A DNA stretch of 64,000 bases, from NCBI GenBank assembly GCA_029247315.1, contig JAQWLM010000069.1:6217-70216 (forward strand), written 5' to 3'. A program made the position numbers and the translations under genes. Shown piece after piece: positions 36,060-44,731 of the stretch. Under the pieces are notes generated by a model. That model was given only the letters and a program-made list of their open reading frames with translations, was not told the origin of the DNA and ran no database searches. Source of the stretch: AAA164-E04 sp014239995. Its GTDB lineage: Bacteria; Verrucomicrobiota; Verrucomicrobiia; Limisphaerales; AAA164-E04. Positions within the stretch are counted from its first letter, which is position 1, and each line of letters opens with the position of its first letter.

Positions 36060-37049
36060 CTATTGTTCAATTTTATGGGTGATCTTGAAGGCCCATTTTT
36101 CATTTAATTTACCCATGGTTCCCTTGAAGGCTGCCCTCTCTGCCATGCGTAACTCGGCCTTCTCGAAAAAGGCAGAGGGAAAAGGCAGGAACTGCCCCAC
36201 TCTAAGGCCTGACATCTCCTTGAGGGTGATCTTGGCCCCATGACACCATGCTGAAAGTCGAACCGGGATATGATCAAATCGATCACTCCAGTCGGGTACG
36301 CGCCCCAGCGCACCACCCGATGTTCCCTCCACTTCAGGATCCACTCCGCTGAGATTGCCAATGAGAGGTTCCAGCGTGAGATGCGGGATAAGTATTCGTA
36401 TACGACCCTCAGACTCGGCAAAGCGGGTCTTGATGATTATTTGAAACGCCTTGGCGTCAAGGGACGAGGATCGCACATGCTTTGGATTGGACTCATGAGT
36501 CACGATGGAGGGCTGGATGTCGGTTGTTTCTCCCCAGAGGTTGGACCATTCAGAGGTAATGATTCCAATGACGTCATCCAGCAGCGAAATCTCCACGTCA
36601 TTTAATTTTTCAACGGGCCCCGCCGTCTTGGCAGGTCCCCCCAGGAGCCGGTCGACAATGGAAAGTGCCGTCGAAAGTGGCAATTCAATCAGGGAATGTT
36701 TACGCAAAGGCGCCATGCTGATCATGGAAAGGTGGGTATGTTCCTCCATCTCATTGAGGCCCTGCCGCATGATGATGGACTCCAGGCTTTCCAGCTCCAT
36801 GTCCATCTCGATCCGCAGGTAGAGGCTCAAGCGAGCCGCGAGACTGCGCACGAAACGTTCATGTACATTTCGCAGCTTGCGCATTTCCCTGGGAGTCAGA
36901 AAGGAGGAACCCTCAAAATCAAACGCCTGGACAGTGTCCGCCCCTGCGGTTCGCAAACGCCCCCCCTTGCCCAGCACCGTGAGCGTCTCGGATACGGGCT
37001 GGGTGGTTTCCTCATCTCCTGTGGGCTTGGGATCTGGTGTTTCTTCCAT
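36060..37049 (-). CDS. fliM: FliM, C-ring switch protein
   Basis: 329 residues with the FliM middle domain ('ERFVRSLAARLSLYLRIEMD', 'LPLSTALSIVDRLLGGPAK') and a C-terminal SpoA domain (about 250-325). The N-terminal part, where CheY-P usually binds (L-S-Q-x-E-I-D-A-L-L), has no clear copy of that motif. It starts with an acidic stretch instead. No che genes lie in the window, so the switch input is unclear. Confidence 0.92.
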   Translation of the reverse strand: MEETPDPKPTGDEETTQPVSETLTVLGKGGRLRTAGADTVQAFDFEGSSFLTPREMRKLRNVHERFVRSLAARLSLYLRIEMDMELESLESIIMRQGLNEMEEHTHLSMISMAPLRKHSLIELPLSTALSIVDRLLGGPAKTAGPVEKLNDVEISLLDDVIGIITSEWSNLWGETTDIQPSIVTHESNPKHVRSSSLDAKAFQIIIKTRFAESEGRIRILIPHLTLEPLIGNLSGVDPEVEGTSGGALGRVPDWSDRFDHIPVRLSAWCHGAKITLKEMSGLRVGQFLPFPSAFFEKAELRMAERAAFKGTMGKLNEKWAFKITHKIEQ

Positions 37050-37091
37050 GACTTTGAATAAGGGATTCCCTGTTGAGGAGGTTTTTCGAGC

Positions 37092-37700
37092 CTAAAAATT
37101 ACTCCATTTAATAATGTTAACCCGCTTCACGAAATCTCCATTGAGCTCCTTGTTACAGGCTTCTTTTAACATCTTTTTTAAGTTTTGTTTGGTTTGATTC
37201 GGCAGATCGTCAATCTGCTCCATGGACAGGCTCGATATCATTTCAACTGCCTTCTCCTGAATGACATACTTGTTTTCTGTTATAATGGTCTGGGCCTTTT
37301 TGTCTTTTGCCTGAACTGCAATGGAGACGAACAAGCGACGGGTCCCCTTGCTGCCCTTGACCGGGACATCTAGATTGTCGAAGACGGTCGTGAGAGAATT
37401 TTCCGCAGGATCTGCATCCTTGTCTTCTTTTGCACTGGACTCACCGCCCTTCTCTTTCTCTGATTCCTCAATGGCGGGCGCGGTAGTGTTCGTGAGGCTC
37501 GTTTGGGATGCACCCACAGGATTTCCAGTTGCTGCCGCAATTGTCTCCTTGATATTTTTGACAAGCACAAAGTGTGTCAGAGCCCACGCCGTGGCCGGCA
37601 TGATCACCAACGCGGCAATCAAGGGAAGCCAGGCCTTGATGGAGGCTTTGGACGTTTCCTGGCCTTCTTCCTGGTCTTTGTCTTTTTCTTTTTCTTTCAT
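37092..37700 (-). CDS. fliL: FliL, stator-associated protein
   Basis: About 202 residues from the ATG at 37700. A highly charged Lys/Glu N-terminus precedes a transmembrane helix (about 24-45). A charged linker follows, then a periplasmic FliL domain ('RRLFVSIAVQAKDKKAQTII', ending 'VKRVNIIKWSNF'). FliL rings support stators. It sits between flgE and fliM, as in many bacteria. Confidence 0.9.
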   Translation of the reverse strand: MKEKEKDKDQEEGQETSKASIKAWLPLIAALVIMPATAWALTHFVLVKNIKETIAAATGNPVGASQTSLTNTTAPAIEESEKEKGGESSAKEDKDADPAENSLTTVFDNLDVPVKGSKGTRRLFVSIAVQAKDKKAQTIITENKYVIQEKAVEMISSLSMEQIDDLPNQTKQNLKKMLKEACNKELNGDFVKRVNIIKWSNF

Positions 37701-37739
37701 CAATTCAAGGGGGTTTTCCGAAGGCGATCAGCGCATACT

Positions 37740-38597
37740 TCAGCGCGGCAGGTTGACCAGTTCCTGGAGCAACTGGTCGCTGGTGGAAATCATGCGTGCG
37801 TTGGCCTGGAAAGCACGCTGTGCCATGATCAGGGAGGAAAATTCTCCGGTAAGATCCACGTTGGATGTTTCCAGGGCACGCGAGCGGATATGCCCCACAT
37901 GCCCCGAGCCGGGTGTGGACCCAAAGGCCTGCCCGGCATCGTTCACCGGGGTGGCCGCTTCAAGGTTGGAATACAGATTGCCACCCAGCTTGTTGAGTTC
38001 CTGCGGAGCGGCAAAGCTCTGGAGCAGGATCTGGCCACCTTGATAACTCCGCTGGTCATCAAAATGCATCAGGATACGCCCGTCCATGGTCACTTCCGCA
38101 CCGACGAAACCCGCGTTGCCGGGATCGAAACCACCACGGATGGATGGATCATCACGGAAGAGAAGATCCCCCTCACCGCCGTTACCGTCTCCGAGCGCGC
38201 CCTGAACACGGTATCCCTGCGAGTTGACGAGGTAGCCCTGATTGTCCTCCCTGAAATTGCCCGCACGGGTGGCAAATGACTCTTCATTTGCAGCGTTCTT
38301 GACGATGAAAAAGCCCTTACCGTTTTCGATGGCCAGGTCGCTTCCGTGACCCGTCTCGGTAATCCCGCCTCCGGCATAAGAGGTGGTCACACCGGCACTG
38401 ACAACGCCATTTCCAAATTGCGAGGCAACGTTTCCTCCCGATCCTGAAACCATCGCTTCCCCGAAAGTATCGGCAAAGTTCAGACGGGCGCTTTTGTAGC
38501 CCGTGGTGTTGACGTTGGCAATGTTGTTACCAATCAAGTCGATCTGACTTTGAAATTGCTGGAGTCCACTGACCCCGGTATTGAGTGAATTAAGCAT
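37740..38597 (-). CDS. flgE: FlgE, hook protein (short form)
   Basis: 285 residues. The N-terminus ('MLNSLNTGVSGLQQFQSQID', then 'LIGNNIANVNTTGYKSARL') and C-terminus ('FSSLIMAQRAFQANARMIST') are hook-type, and it follows flgD, so FlgE is the natural call. Most hook proteins have 350-700 residues; this one lacks room for a full outer D2 domain and is nearer FlgG in size. A rod-like protein replacing FlgE is the alternative. It overlaps the flgD end by 8 bases. Confidence 0.85.
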   Translation of the reverse strand: MLNSLNTGVSGLQQFQSQIDLIGNNIANVNTTGYKSARLNFADTFGEAMVSGSGGNVASQFGNGVVSAGVTTSYAGGGITETGHGSDLAIENGKGFFIVKNAANEESFATRAGNFREDNQGYLVNSQGYRVQGALGDGNGGEGDLLFRDDPSIRGGFDPGNAGFVGAEVTMDGRILMHFDDQRSYQGGQILLQSFAAPQELNKLGGNLYSNLEAATPVNDAGQAFGSTPGSGHVGHIRSRALETSNVDLTGEFSSLIMAQRAFQANARMISTSDQLLQELVNLPR

Positions 38598-39075
38598 CGT
38601 GTTTTTCCTGTTTAATCATGGGATGTGAGTAGTTAAAAAACCCATCCTTGGGACCGACAGTTTCCTCTGGTAAATTAATGGAGAGCAGCTCCTGCAGATC
38701 GTAAAGTTCTCCGTCTACCTCGATCATGGGCCGACCATCCTGGAATTTCACGGCGGAGACTTTACCATCGAGCGACTCCCCGAAATCAACCTCACGACCC
38801 AGCATGCCGTTGGCCTGTGTGATCTGCTGCTCCAATCTCATGGCAGCCAAATCCGACTGCATGGCCCTGGCCTGCTCAAGGCTGGAGATCTGCATGACCT
38901 GGGAAAGAAACTCCGAGTCTTTTTTCGGCTCAAGCGGGTCCTGTGAAGAAAGCTCCACGGTTAATAATTTAAAGAAATCCTCCTGATTTACCTCGTTCAG
39001 GCCATTGGAAACCTGTGACAGGTTTCCAAATTGTCCATTGGCCCCTGCCGTGACGTTTGAAGTGATGGCACTCAT
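38590..39075 (-). CDS. flgD: FlgD, hook cap protein
   Basis: 161 residues from the ATG at 39075 (a TTG at 39111 would overlap fliK). The FlgD opening is clear: 'VNQEDFFKLLTVELSSQDPL', then 'EPKKDSEFLSQVMQISSLEQ'. The C-terminal half is short and lacks the full FLG_Ig and Tudor-like domains, which seems to fit the small hook protein. It caps the growing hook. Confidence 0.92.
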   Translation of the reverse strand: MSAITSNVTAGANGQFGNLSQVSNGLNEVNQEDFFKLLTVELSSQDPLEPKKDSEFLSQVMQISSLEQARAMQSDLAAMRLEQQITQANGMLGREVDFGESLDGKVSAVKFQDGRPMIEVDGELYDLQELLSINLPEETVGPKDGFFNYSHPMIKQEKHDA

Positions 39076-39107
39076 TTTTTGGGTATCATAAAATCTGTTA
39101 AAATCAT

Positions 39108-40514
39108 TCAAGCCCAGGAGAGCAAGCTCCCCTCGGCGCGTTCCTCTTCCACGCCTTCCGATGGCTCGGCTGCCAAGCCCGCAGCGGAAGTTTTCAGGGG
39201 ACTCCCCTGCGGATGCATGGAATTCGATGGCGTTCCGGTTTCCTGATCCGTATCGGCGTTACCGCCCGACATGCCGTGGTCTGAATCCAGCTCAGGGTCT
39301 CCAAGTTGAATGCCTTGCTGCCCCAATTCTTTCTGAAGTTCCGCCCAGTGAGGTTTCAGCAAGCCGGAGGTCGCCTGGTCCATGCGAACAGCCACCATGA
39401 CATCCGATTCATGCTGCTGCAGCGTGAGGTAAAGCGCCATATTCGCATCCGGACGCACGAGCACCTGCATGGGCTGCCCTGGACTTTGCTTCATCACGAT
39501 GGCCTGCTCCTGAATCATGGACTGGATTTTCCGGATGGAATCCACCGTGGCAATGGCCTGGGTGGCCGCAATCGATGACTTGGCACTGGAATGCACTTGC
39601 CATTCACCCCCAAAATCCTGACGACCAAATTGATGGGCCGGGTCGAATCCTCCTCCCGTGGAGGAGGAACCACTCGAGCTTGTTTCCACCCCAGCCACAC
39701 GGGTTACCGTCGCCACGGATGCGGCACGTTGCCCCTCCGGGAGTGATTCACCCTTGGCTTGCGATTGATTTTTGCCCACCTGTGCTGTCATGGCTGCTTG
39801 ATCCTGTGTTGCCTGCTGCAGGGATACATTTCCTGAGCGATTTGCACCCGAAGCATGAGGCGTGCCATGATAGACAGGTACTGCCTGTGCCGCTGCGGAA
39901 GCGGCGCTACTGGCGCTGGCAAGTGCGTTTTCGACGGATTTGACCGCACCCGATGTCAGGGGAGCCGTCGAGGAAGCGACAGGACGAGGGGCAATTTTTG
40001 CCCCTTCCTGTTGATTCCCATCTGCAGCAGAGTCATTTTTGCCGCCTGTGCTTTGCCTGGTGGCATCTGTTTTGGCATGACTTCCCTGTGGATCGGCTTT
40101 GTTGGTGGCTTTTGCTGCTTCGAATGACGAGGCGGCTTGCCCTCGGTCGGCAAAAGGTTCCGAAATACCCCTGGCCGGGGTTTTCGGCGAACCCGGAACC
40201 TGCCCTGTTACTTGAGCAAGGGAAGGTTCGGAGGGTTTTGACGGATGGCTCAAGGCACCGGTGGGGGCAAACCACGGTTCATCCCCCTGATTCACCCCTT
40301 CTACCCGCGGATGAGCCGCCAGGTGCAGCAATTCACAATCGAGCTGCTCGCGAAAGGATTCATCGGTATCCGCTGCCGTATCTTGCTTGGCACGCCGGGA
40401 TTTTTCCCGTGACTCAAGCTTTGGAAATTCCTGTATCAGTGAAGCATTCATGTCATAAAAAGCATATGGTTCGTTGCGATGGATGGGGCTGGTTGAGGCG
40501 TCAAGAAGTGCCAA
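39108..40514 (-). CDS. fliK: FliK, hook-length control protein
   Basis: 468 residues. A long low-complexity N-terminal ruler (Ala, Ser, Gln, Gly-rich; about 1-320) and a C-terminal Flg_hook domain (about 335-425, with 'QPMQVLVRPDANMALYLTLQ' and 'VRMDQATSGLLKPHWAELQK'). It measures the hook and triggers the FlhB switch. The start is uncertain: TTG at 40514 or ATG at 40451, neither with a strong ribosome binding site. Confidence 0.88.
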   Translation of the reverse strand: MALLDASTSPIHRNEPYAFYDMNASLIQEFPKLESREKSRRAKQDTAADTDESFREQLDCELLHLAAHPRVEGVNQGDEPWFAPTGALSHPSKPSEPSLAQVTGQVPGSPKTPARGISEPFADRGQAASSFEAAKATNKADPQGSHAKTDATRQSTGGKNDSAADGNQQEGAKIAPRPVASSTAPLTSGAVKSVENALASASSAASAAAQAVPVYHGTPHASGANRSGNVSLQQATQDQAAMTAQVGKNQSQAKGESLPEGQRAASVATVTRVAGVETSSSGSSSTGGGFDPAHQFGRQDFGGEWQVHSSAKSSIAATQAIATVDSIRKIQSMIQEQAIVMKQSPGQPMQVLVRPDANMALYLTLQQHESDVMVAVRMDQATSGLLKPHWAELQKELGQQGIQLGDPELDSDHGMSGGNADTDQETGTPSNSMHPQGSPLKTSAAGLAAEPSEGVEEERAEGSLLSWA

Positions 40515-40554
40515 GCACTGGGAAGAAAAATGGTTCAGTGCGTTTTTTCAGGAT

Positions 40555-41157
40555 TTATTTTTCAGGATTTATCTTCTCGTATTCATCGAGAATCTTCATG
40601 ACTTTCTTCTTTTGATCAGGTGTACCGCCAAGCCAGACCTGCACGACCTCCCCGAATTCACTGGGTTTCATCATGGCAAACACCTTGGCAACCTCTTCAG
40701 GGCTCTTGGGATCGAGAATCTCAGCGGTTTGTGCCGGTTCGAGGGTCTTGAACAAGGCCTGCATCTTGGCAATGTTCTTTTTTTCATTCTCTGAAATGGT
40801 GATGATGGATTTGTTAACGAGATTGGTCATTTTCTTGAGTTCTGCAAACGTCACCTTGAGATTGTCTTCCTGCTTCTTGACCTTCGCCGCCCTTTCTTTC
40901 AAATCACTCCTCAAGTATACTATTTCCGTATAAATCTGGTCCCATTCAGGGTTGTCATATGCCCAGGAAGGCGCGTCGATGGAAGAGCCCTGTTCGGGAT
41001 CCTCAGAGGTATTCTTTTTTTGGATTTTTTCGATAGCGGCACGCACACCTGGGCTCGAATTTGAGATCTCCCCGTCTAGCATCCAAAAGGTTACCCCAAA
41101 GAAGAGAAATCCACCGAGGAGCACGGCGAACAGGCTGGATTGCAGCAGTTTTTTCAT
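40555..41157 (-). CDS. MotE/FlbB-like membrane protein with coiled coil
   Basis: 200 residues: an N-terminal transmembrane helix (about 7-27), a long coiled coil (about 75-125) and a C-terminal MgtE-N-like segment ('KTLEPAQTAEILDPKSPEEV', then 'AKVFAMMKPSEF'). This is the plan of MotE-type proteins, periplasmic chaperones of MotC, or of FlbB in spirochetes. The position between fliJ and fliK is also usual for such genes. Partner unknown, since no motC is seen. Confidence 0.75.
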   Translation of the reverse strand: MKKLLQSSLFAVLLGGFLFFGVTFWMLDGEISNSSPGVRAAIEKIQKKNTSEDPEQGSSIDAPSWAYDNPEWDQIYTEIVYLRSDLKERAAKVKKQEDNLKVTFAELKKMTNLVNKSIITISENEKKNIAKMQALFKTLEPAQTAEILDPKSPEEVAKVFAMMKPSEFGEVVQVWLGGTPDQKKKVMKILDEYEKINPEK

Positions 41158-41165
41158 ACGAAACC

Positions 41166-41606
41166 CTAGGTCACGGAGCCAGCCCGCAGGGACAACTCGT
41201 CCAGGAACAACTGGTCATGCTTATTGACCGTCTGTGCGTGCACACCGGCAAGCCTGTCCTTATACTTTTCCAACACCTCCCGCTCACGCCGGGCGGAGGT
41301 CAGGAGGTCCTTGTGCTTCTCCAGAATGGCCTCTGCCTCCGACAGGTGCCCCTGCGTTTCGGAGAGGCGCTGCTCAAAATATTCAAAGCCAGAACGAAAG
41401 CCCTGCACGGTGGAGATGGATTGAGAGCGGGTCAGGGCCTCCTGATAACGTCGATGCTCGGCCTGCAGTCCCATCTGAAGGGCATCCAGCTTCTGCCGGA
41501 GGGCCTGGACACGATGGAGGGCCTGCGCATGCTGGTTAATCGCCTTGCGTTCGTGTTGATTTCGCAACTGCAGGACCGTATCCAACTTAAAGACAAATCG
41601 TTTCAT
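41166..41606 (-). CDS. fliJ: FliJ, export ATPase stalk protein
   Basis: A 146-residue, almost all-helical coiled-coil protein ('FKLDTVLQLRNQHERKAINQ' at the start, the usual FliJ opening). It plugs the FliI hexamer and links it to FlhA. It follows fliI by 16 bases. Confidence 0.9.
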   Translation of the reverse strand: MKRFVFKLDTVLQLRNQHERKAINQHAQALHRVQALRQKLDALQMGLQAEHRRYQEALTRSQSISTVQGFRSGFEYFEQRLSETQGHLSEAEAILEKHKDLLTSARREREVLEKYKDRLAGVHAQTVNKHDQLFLDELSLRAGSVT

Positions 41607-41622
41607 TCAGACTCCTTGAGAT

Positions 41623-42993
41623 TCAGCGTTTATCGGCGGCAACAGGTTCCTTATCTTCCAGGGCCTCCTTCAGTAATGTCAGGCTTTCATCGATCGAAAA
41701 CCCTTCATGAACGGATTGCATGAGAAACGCGTTCAAAGCAGGTCGCAGACGAATAGCCCGGTCCAAGCTTGGATTTGACCCTTGCTTGTAGGCCCCGAGG
41801 GAGATGATGTCACGGTGCTCATGGAATTCCGCCATGGCCTCACGGGCCTTGTGAATCCACTGCTGTGTTTTTCCTTCACTGAGATCCTCAAAGAGGCGGC
41901 TGACACTGTGAAGCACGTCAACGGCAGGGTAGTGGTTTCGGAAAGCAAGTTCTCGGCTCAGCACAATGTGGCCATCCAATACGGAACGAACGTGGTCCGC
42001 AACCGGATCGTTCATGTCATCCCCCTCAACCAGAACGGTAAAAAGCCCGGTGATGGCCCCGTTTTCGCCCGCTCCAGCCCGCTCCAGCAATTGTGGAAGC
42101 ATGGCAAATACGGACGGCGGATAGCCCTTGGTCGCCGGAAGTTCTCCAACGGACAAGCCCACCTCGCGCTGGGCCATCGCAAAGCGCGTGACGGAATCCA
42201 TCATCAATAAAACATTGAGTCCCTGGTCTCGGAAATATTCGGATATGGCCATGGCAGTGTGGGCACCTTTGAGCCGCATGATGGGGGTCTCGTCAGATGT
42301 AGCCACCACGACCACCGATTTTTTGCGAGCCTCTGGAGACATGTCCCTCTCAAGGAACTCCCTCAGTTCCCGTCCACGTTCTCCAATCAGAGCGATGACG
42401 TTGATGTCGGCCTCGGCCTGCCCGGCAATCATTCCAAGCAATGTGGATTTACCCACACCACTTCCGGCAAAAATACCAAGACGTTGACCTACGCCACAGG
42501 GAACAAACGTATCCAGAACCTTGATCCCGGTCGTGAAACGCTGTTGAATCCGTTGGCGCCGTAGAGGATGCGGAGGGGAAGCCTTGAGTGATGCGAATCC
42601 ATCCCCACATACGGGGCCCTTGCCGTCGATAGGTTGGCCCAGGCCGTTGAGCACACGCCCCATGAGGTCAAACCCGGTTCGAACCTGGAGGGGACTGCCC
42701 TCACTGATCACGACACTCCCGGGACGCACCCCTTGCATGTCGGAAAATGGCATAAGCAGAACGCTTTGATCATGAAAACCCACGACCTCGGCAAGGATTT
42801 CTTTCTCGCTGTGCCTTCCTCGAATACGGCAAAGGTCACCGATGGAAGCAAGGGGGCCGGAGGATTGTACCACCGATCCGGTCACCTTGACCACCTTGCC
42901 TCGTCGCGCCACCGGGTTGAAGGAATCCACTTGGCTCATCGAGTAAAGGAAACGTGCCAGATTTAGTTTTGGAACTGAAAGTGCTGTGCTCAT
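41623..42993 (-). CDS. fliI: FliI, flagellum-specific ATPase
   Basis: 456 residues, F1-ATPase beta-like. Walker A 'FAGSGVGKSTLLGMIAGQ', Walker B 'LNVLLMMDSVTRFAMAQRE' and the export-ATPase block 'VALIGERGRELREFLERDM'-type (here I-A-L-I-G-E-R-G-R-E-L-R-E-F) are clear. It powers the export of rod, hook and filament proteins. The start overlaps the fliH stop as ATGA. Confidence 0.97.
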   Translation of the reverse strand: MSTALSVPKLNLARFLYSMSQVDSFNPVARRGKVVKVTGSVVQSSGPLASIGDLCRIRGRHSEKEILAEVVGFHDQSVLLMPFSDMQGVRPGSVVISEGSPLQVRTGFDLMGRVLNGLGQPIDGKGPVCGDGFASLKASPPHPLRRQRIQQRFTTGIKVLDTFVPCGVGQRLGIFAGSGVGKSTLLGMIAGQAEADINVIALIGERGRELREFLERDMSPEARKKSVVVVATSDETPIMRLKGAHTAMAISEYFRDQGLNVLLMMDSVTRFAMAQREVGLSVGELPATKGYPPSVFAMLPQLLERAGAGENGAITGLFTVLVEGDDMNDPVADHVRSVLDGHIVLSRELAFRNHYPAVDVLHSVSRLFEDLSEGKTQQWIHKAREAMAEFHEHRDIISLGAYKQGSNPSLDRAIRLRPALNAFLMQSVHEGFSIDESLTLLKEALEDKEPVAADKR

Positions 42994-43670
42994 GTATCTG
43001 TTTTTCCAGGAAGGTTCGTAGGAAGAATCCTTTCCGAGGTCTCTTGCTTCAACTGGGCGGTTTGTTTCATCTGCTGCTCAATCAAAGCTTCTATCTGTTC
43101 CCACTTTGACTCTACCGTGGAATCAAAGTCCCCAAAGGGAGTCTTTACATAACAACCTCCACGGGTAATGGATGTATCGGAAATAAACTGTATTTTTGCC
43201 TGATGCTCAAAGGTAGCAGCGGGATTTTCCCCAAGGGCGTCACCAAGCAATGCAAGGTCCTCGGGATGGAGTTGAATCTGGGTATCAACGTCTTTTTCAA
43301 GCTCCTTGAGTGCTTGAGCAATGACAGCACGCACACGTACCGCATCCAATGGGATGTCGGCCACCAGTTTACGGGTCAGGGTCAGTGCCATGTGCGAGAG
43401 TGCCTGCTCCATTTCCAGAAAGGCATTGGGAATAGCCTCCTGAAAAGACTGGATCATGTCACGAATCTGCATGGCCGACTCGTGATGCTCCCGCTCCACT
43501 TGACCGCGTATTTCCAATTCCAGATCGCGCCGATTGCACTCGAAATCCCGTTCCTGCTGCCCCTTGAAATGTGCCTTGATAGAATCCCAATGGGATTCCT
43601 TCATGGAAAGTGTCACTTCCCGCAAGGGAAAGGAACCCGGACATTCAAGGACCACATGCGAAGGGTTCAT
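42990..43670 (-). CDS. fliH: FliH, export ATPase regulator
   Basis: A 226-residue protein with a long helical middle (about 25-100) and the C-terminal FliH domain ('HMALTLTRKLVADIPLDAVR', then 'IQLHPEDLALLGDAL'). It keeps FliI inactive and docks it to FliN. It is translationally linked on both sides: ATGA overlaps with fliG and fliI. Confidence 0.88.
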   Translation of the reverse strand: MNPSHVVLECPGSFPLREVTLSMKESHWDSIKAHFKGQQERDFECNRRDLELEIRGQVEREHHESAMQIRDMIQSFQEAIPNAFLEMEQALSHMALTLTRKLVADIPLDAVRVRAVIAQALKELEKDVDTQIQLHPEDLALLGDALGENPAATFEHQAKIQFISDTSITRGGCYVKTPFGDFDSTVESKWEQIEALIEQQMKQTAQLKQETSERILPTNLPGKTDT

Positions 43671-44716
43671 GAAGAACCTCCCATGGCATTGGAGAGATCA
43701 ATTTCCTCCTGGCTCTCCAGGTTGCGGGCACACTCGACAATCCGGAGCTGGGCAGCCTCGACTTCCTTGGGTTTGGTGGAGGTCATGAATTCCATTTCCT
43801 CGGTAACAGACTCAGCCGCACGCCTGGACATGCAGGAAAGCACAAAATTGCTCAGGGCCTCAGAGACATTCTTCAGTGCCAGAGAGAGGTCCTTCATGTC
43901 CACATCGCGCAGGATTTTCTGTACATCCTGCGCATCCAGGTGAATAAAATCCTCAAAGGTAAACATTTTCTGCTGGATGGCTGCTCCGAGTTCGGCATTT
44001 TTTTCATCCATGACAGCAAGAATACTTTGACTGACTTCCTTACCCATTGCGTTGAGCATGGCAGCCGCTGCCCGCACGCCACCGGAGTGACTGACCGTCT
44101 GCGGCACCGCTCGCTTGGCCTTGGAGAGTACAACCTTGACCACCTTTTCAACAATGGCAACCGGGGTGGGAGCAAGGGTTGCAAGGCGCTCCAACACATG
44201 CACCCGCTTGTCGTCATCCAGACGTTCTGAAATACTGGCAGCCTGATCTGCCGGGAAATAACTGAGGATCAATGCGATGGTCTGATCCTGCTCGTCCTTG
44301 ATCAAGTTGAAGAGCTGCCCGGGATCCATATCCAACAAGTGACTCAAGGCCTCGGACTCGGAGGTCTTGGGTGCTATTTTACCCAATACATTGGCCGCCT
44401 TGTAATGTCCCACCGAGCGTTCAAGGGTTTCTCTGGCAATATCCATGCCACCGGAAACCGATGAACTGGCATGGTTGATGAGACGAGAAAATTCCTTCAG
44501 GATATCCTCCTGCTCACGGGAACTCAGGAGACGCATGCTGGATATCTCCGAGACGACGGACTCCACGGTTGCATCATCCAGACTTTTCAGGATGCCAGAT
44601 GCATTGTCAGGGCCCAGGATCACCAGCAAAGCGGCCAGCTTTTGAAACTTATTCATCCCCTCAACGCGCGATCGTGCGGCGGGGTTTCGTGACTGTATTT
44701 CTTCACTCACTGGCAT
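43667..44716 (-). CDS. fliG: FliG, motor switch protein
   Basis: 349 residues with the FliG plan: 'KFQKLAALLVILGPDNASGI' at the start, armadillo-type middle domain, and a C-terminal torque helix region ('LGAAIQQKMFTFEDFIHLDA', 'RRAAESVTEEMEFMT'). FliG joins MotA to the C-ring. Length is normal. Alternative ATG at residue 21 would remove an unconserved leader. Confidence 0.95.
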   Translation of the reverse strand: MPVSEEIQSRNPAARSRVEGMNKFQKLAALLVILGPDNASGILKSLDDATVESVVSEISSMRLLSSREQEDILKEFSRLINHASSSVSGGMDIARETLERSVGHYKAANVLGKIAPKTSESEALSHLLDMDPGQLFNLIKDEQDQTIALILSYFPADQAASISERLDDDKRVHVLERLATLAPTPVAIVEKVVKVVLSKAKRAVPQTVSHSGGVRAAAAMLNAMGKEVSQSILAVMDEKNAELGAAIQQKMFTFEDFIHLDAQDVQKILRDVDMKDLSLALKNVSEALSNFVLSCMSRRAAESVTEEMEFMTSTKPKEVEAAQLRIVECARNLESQEEIDLSNAMGGSS

Positions 44717-44731
44717 ATCGCAAGTCTTGGG

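Noticed and set aside
41635..41643. Exact GCCGATAA (sigma-28 -10) on the - strand at the end of fliI
   Set aside because: It encodes the last FliI residues, and no TAAA is found at the right distance upstream.
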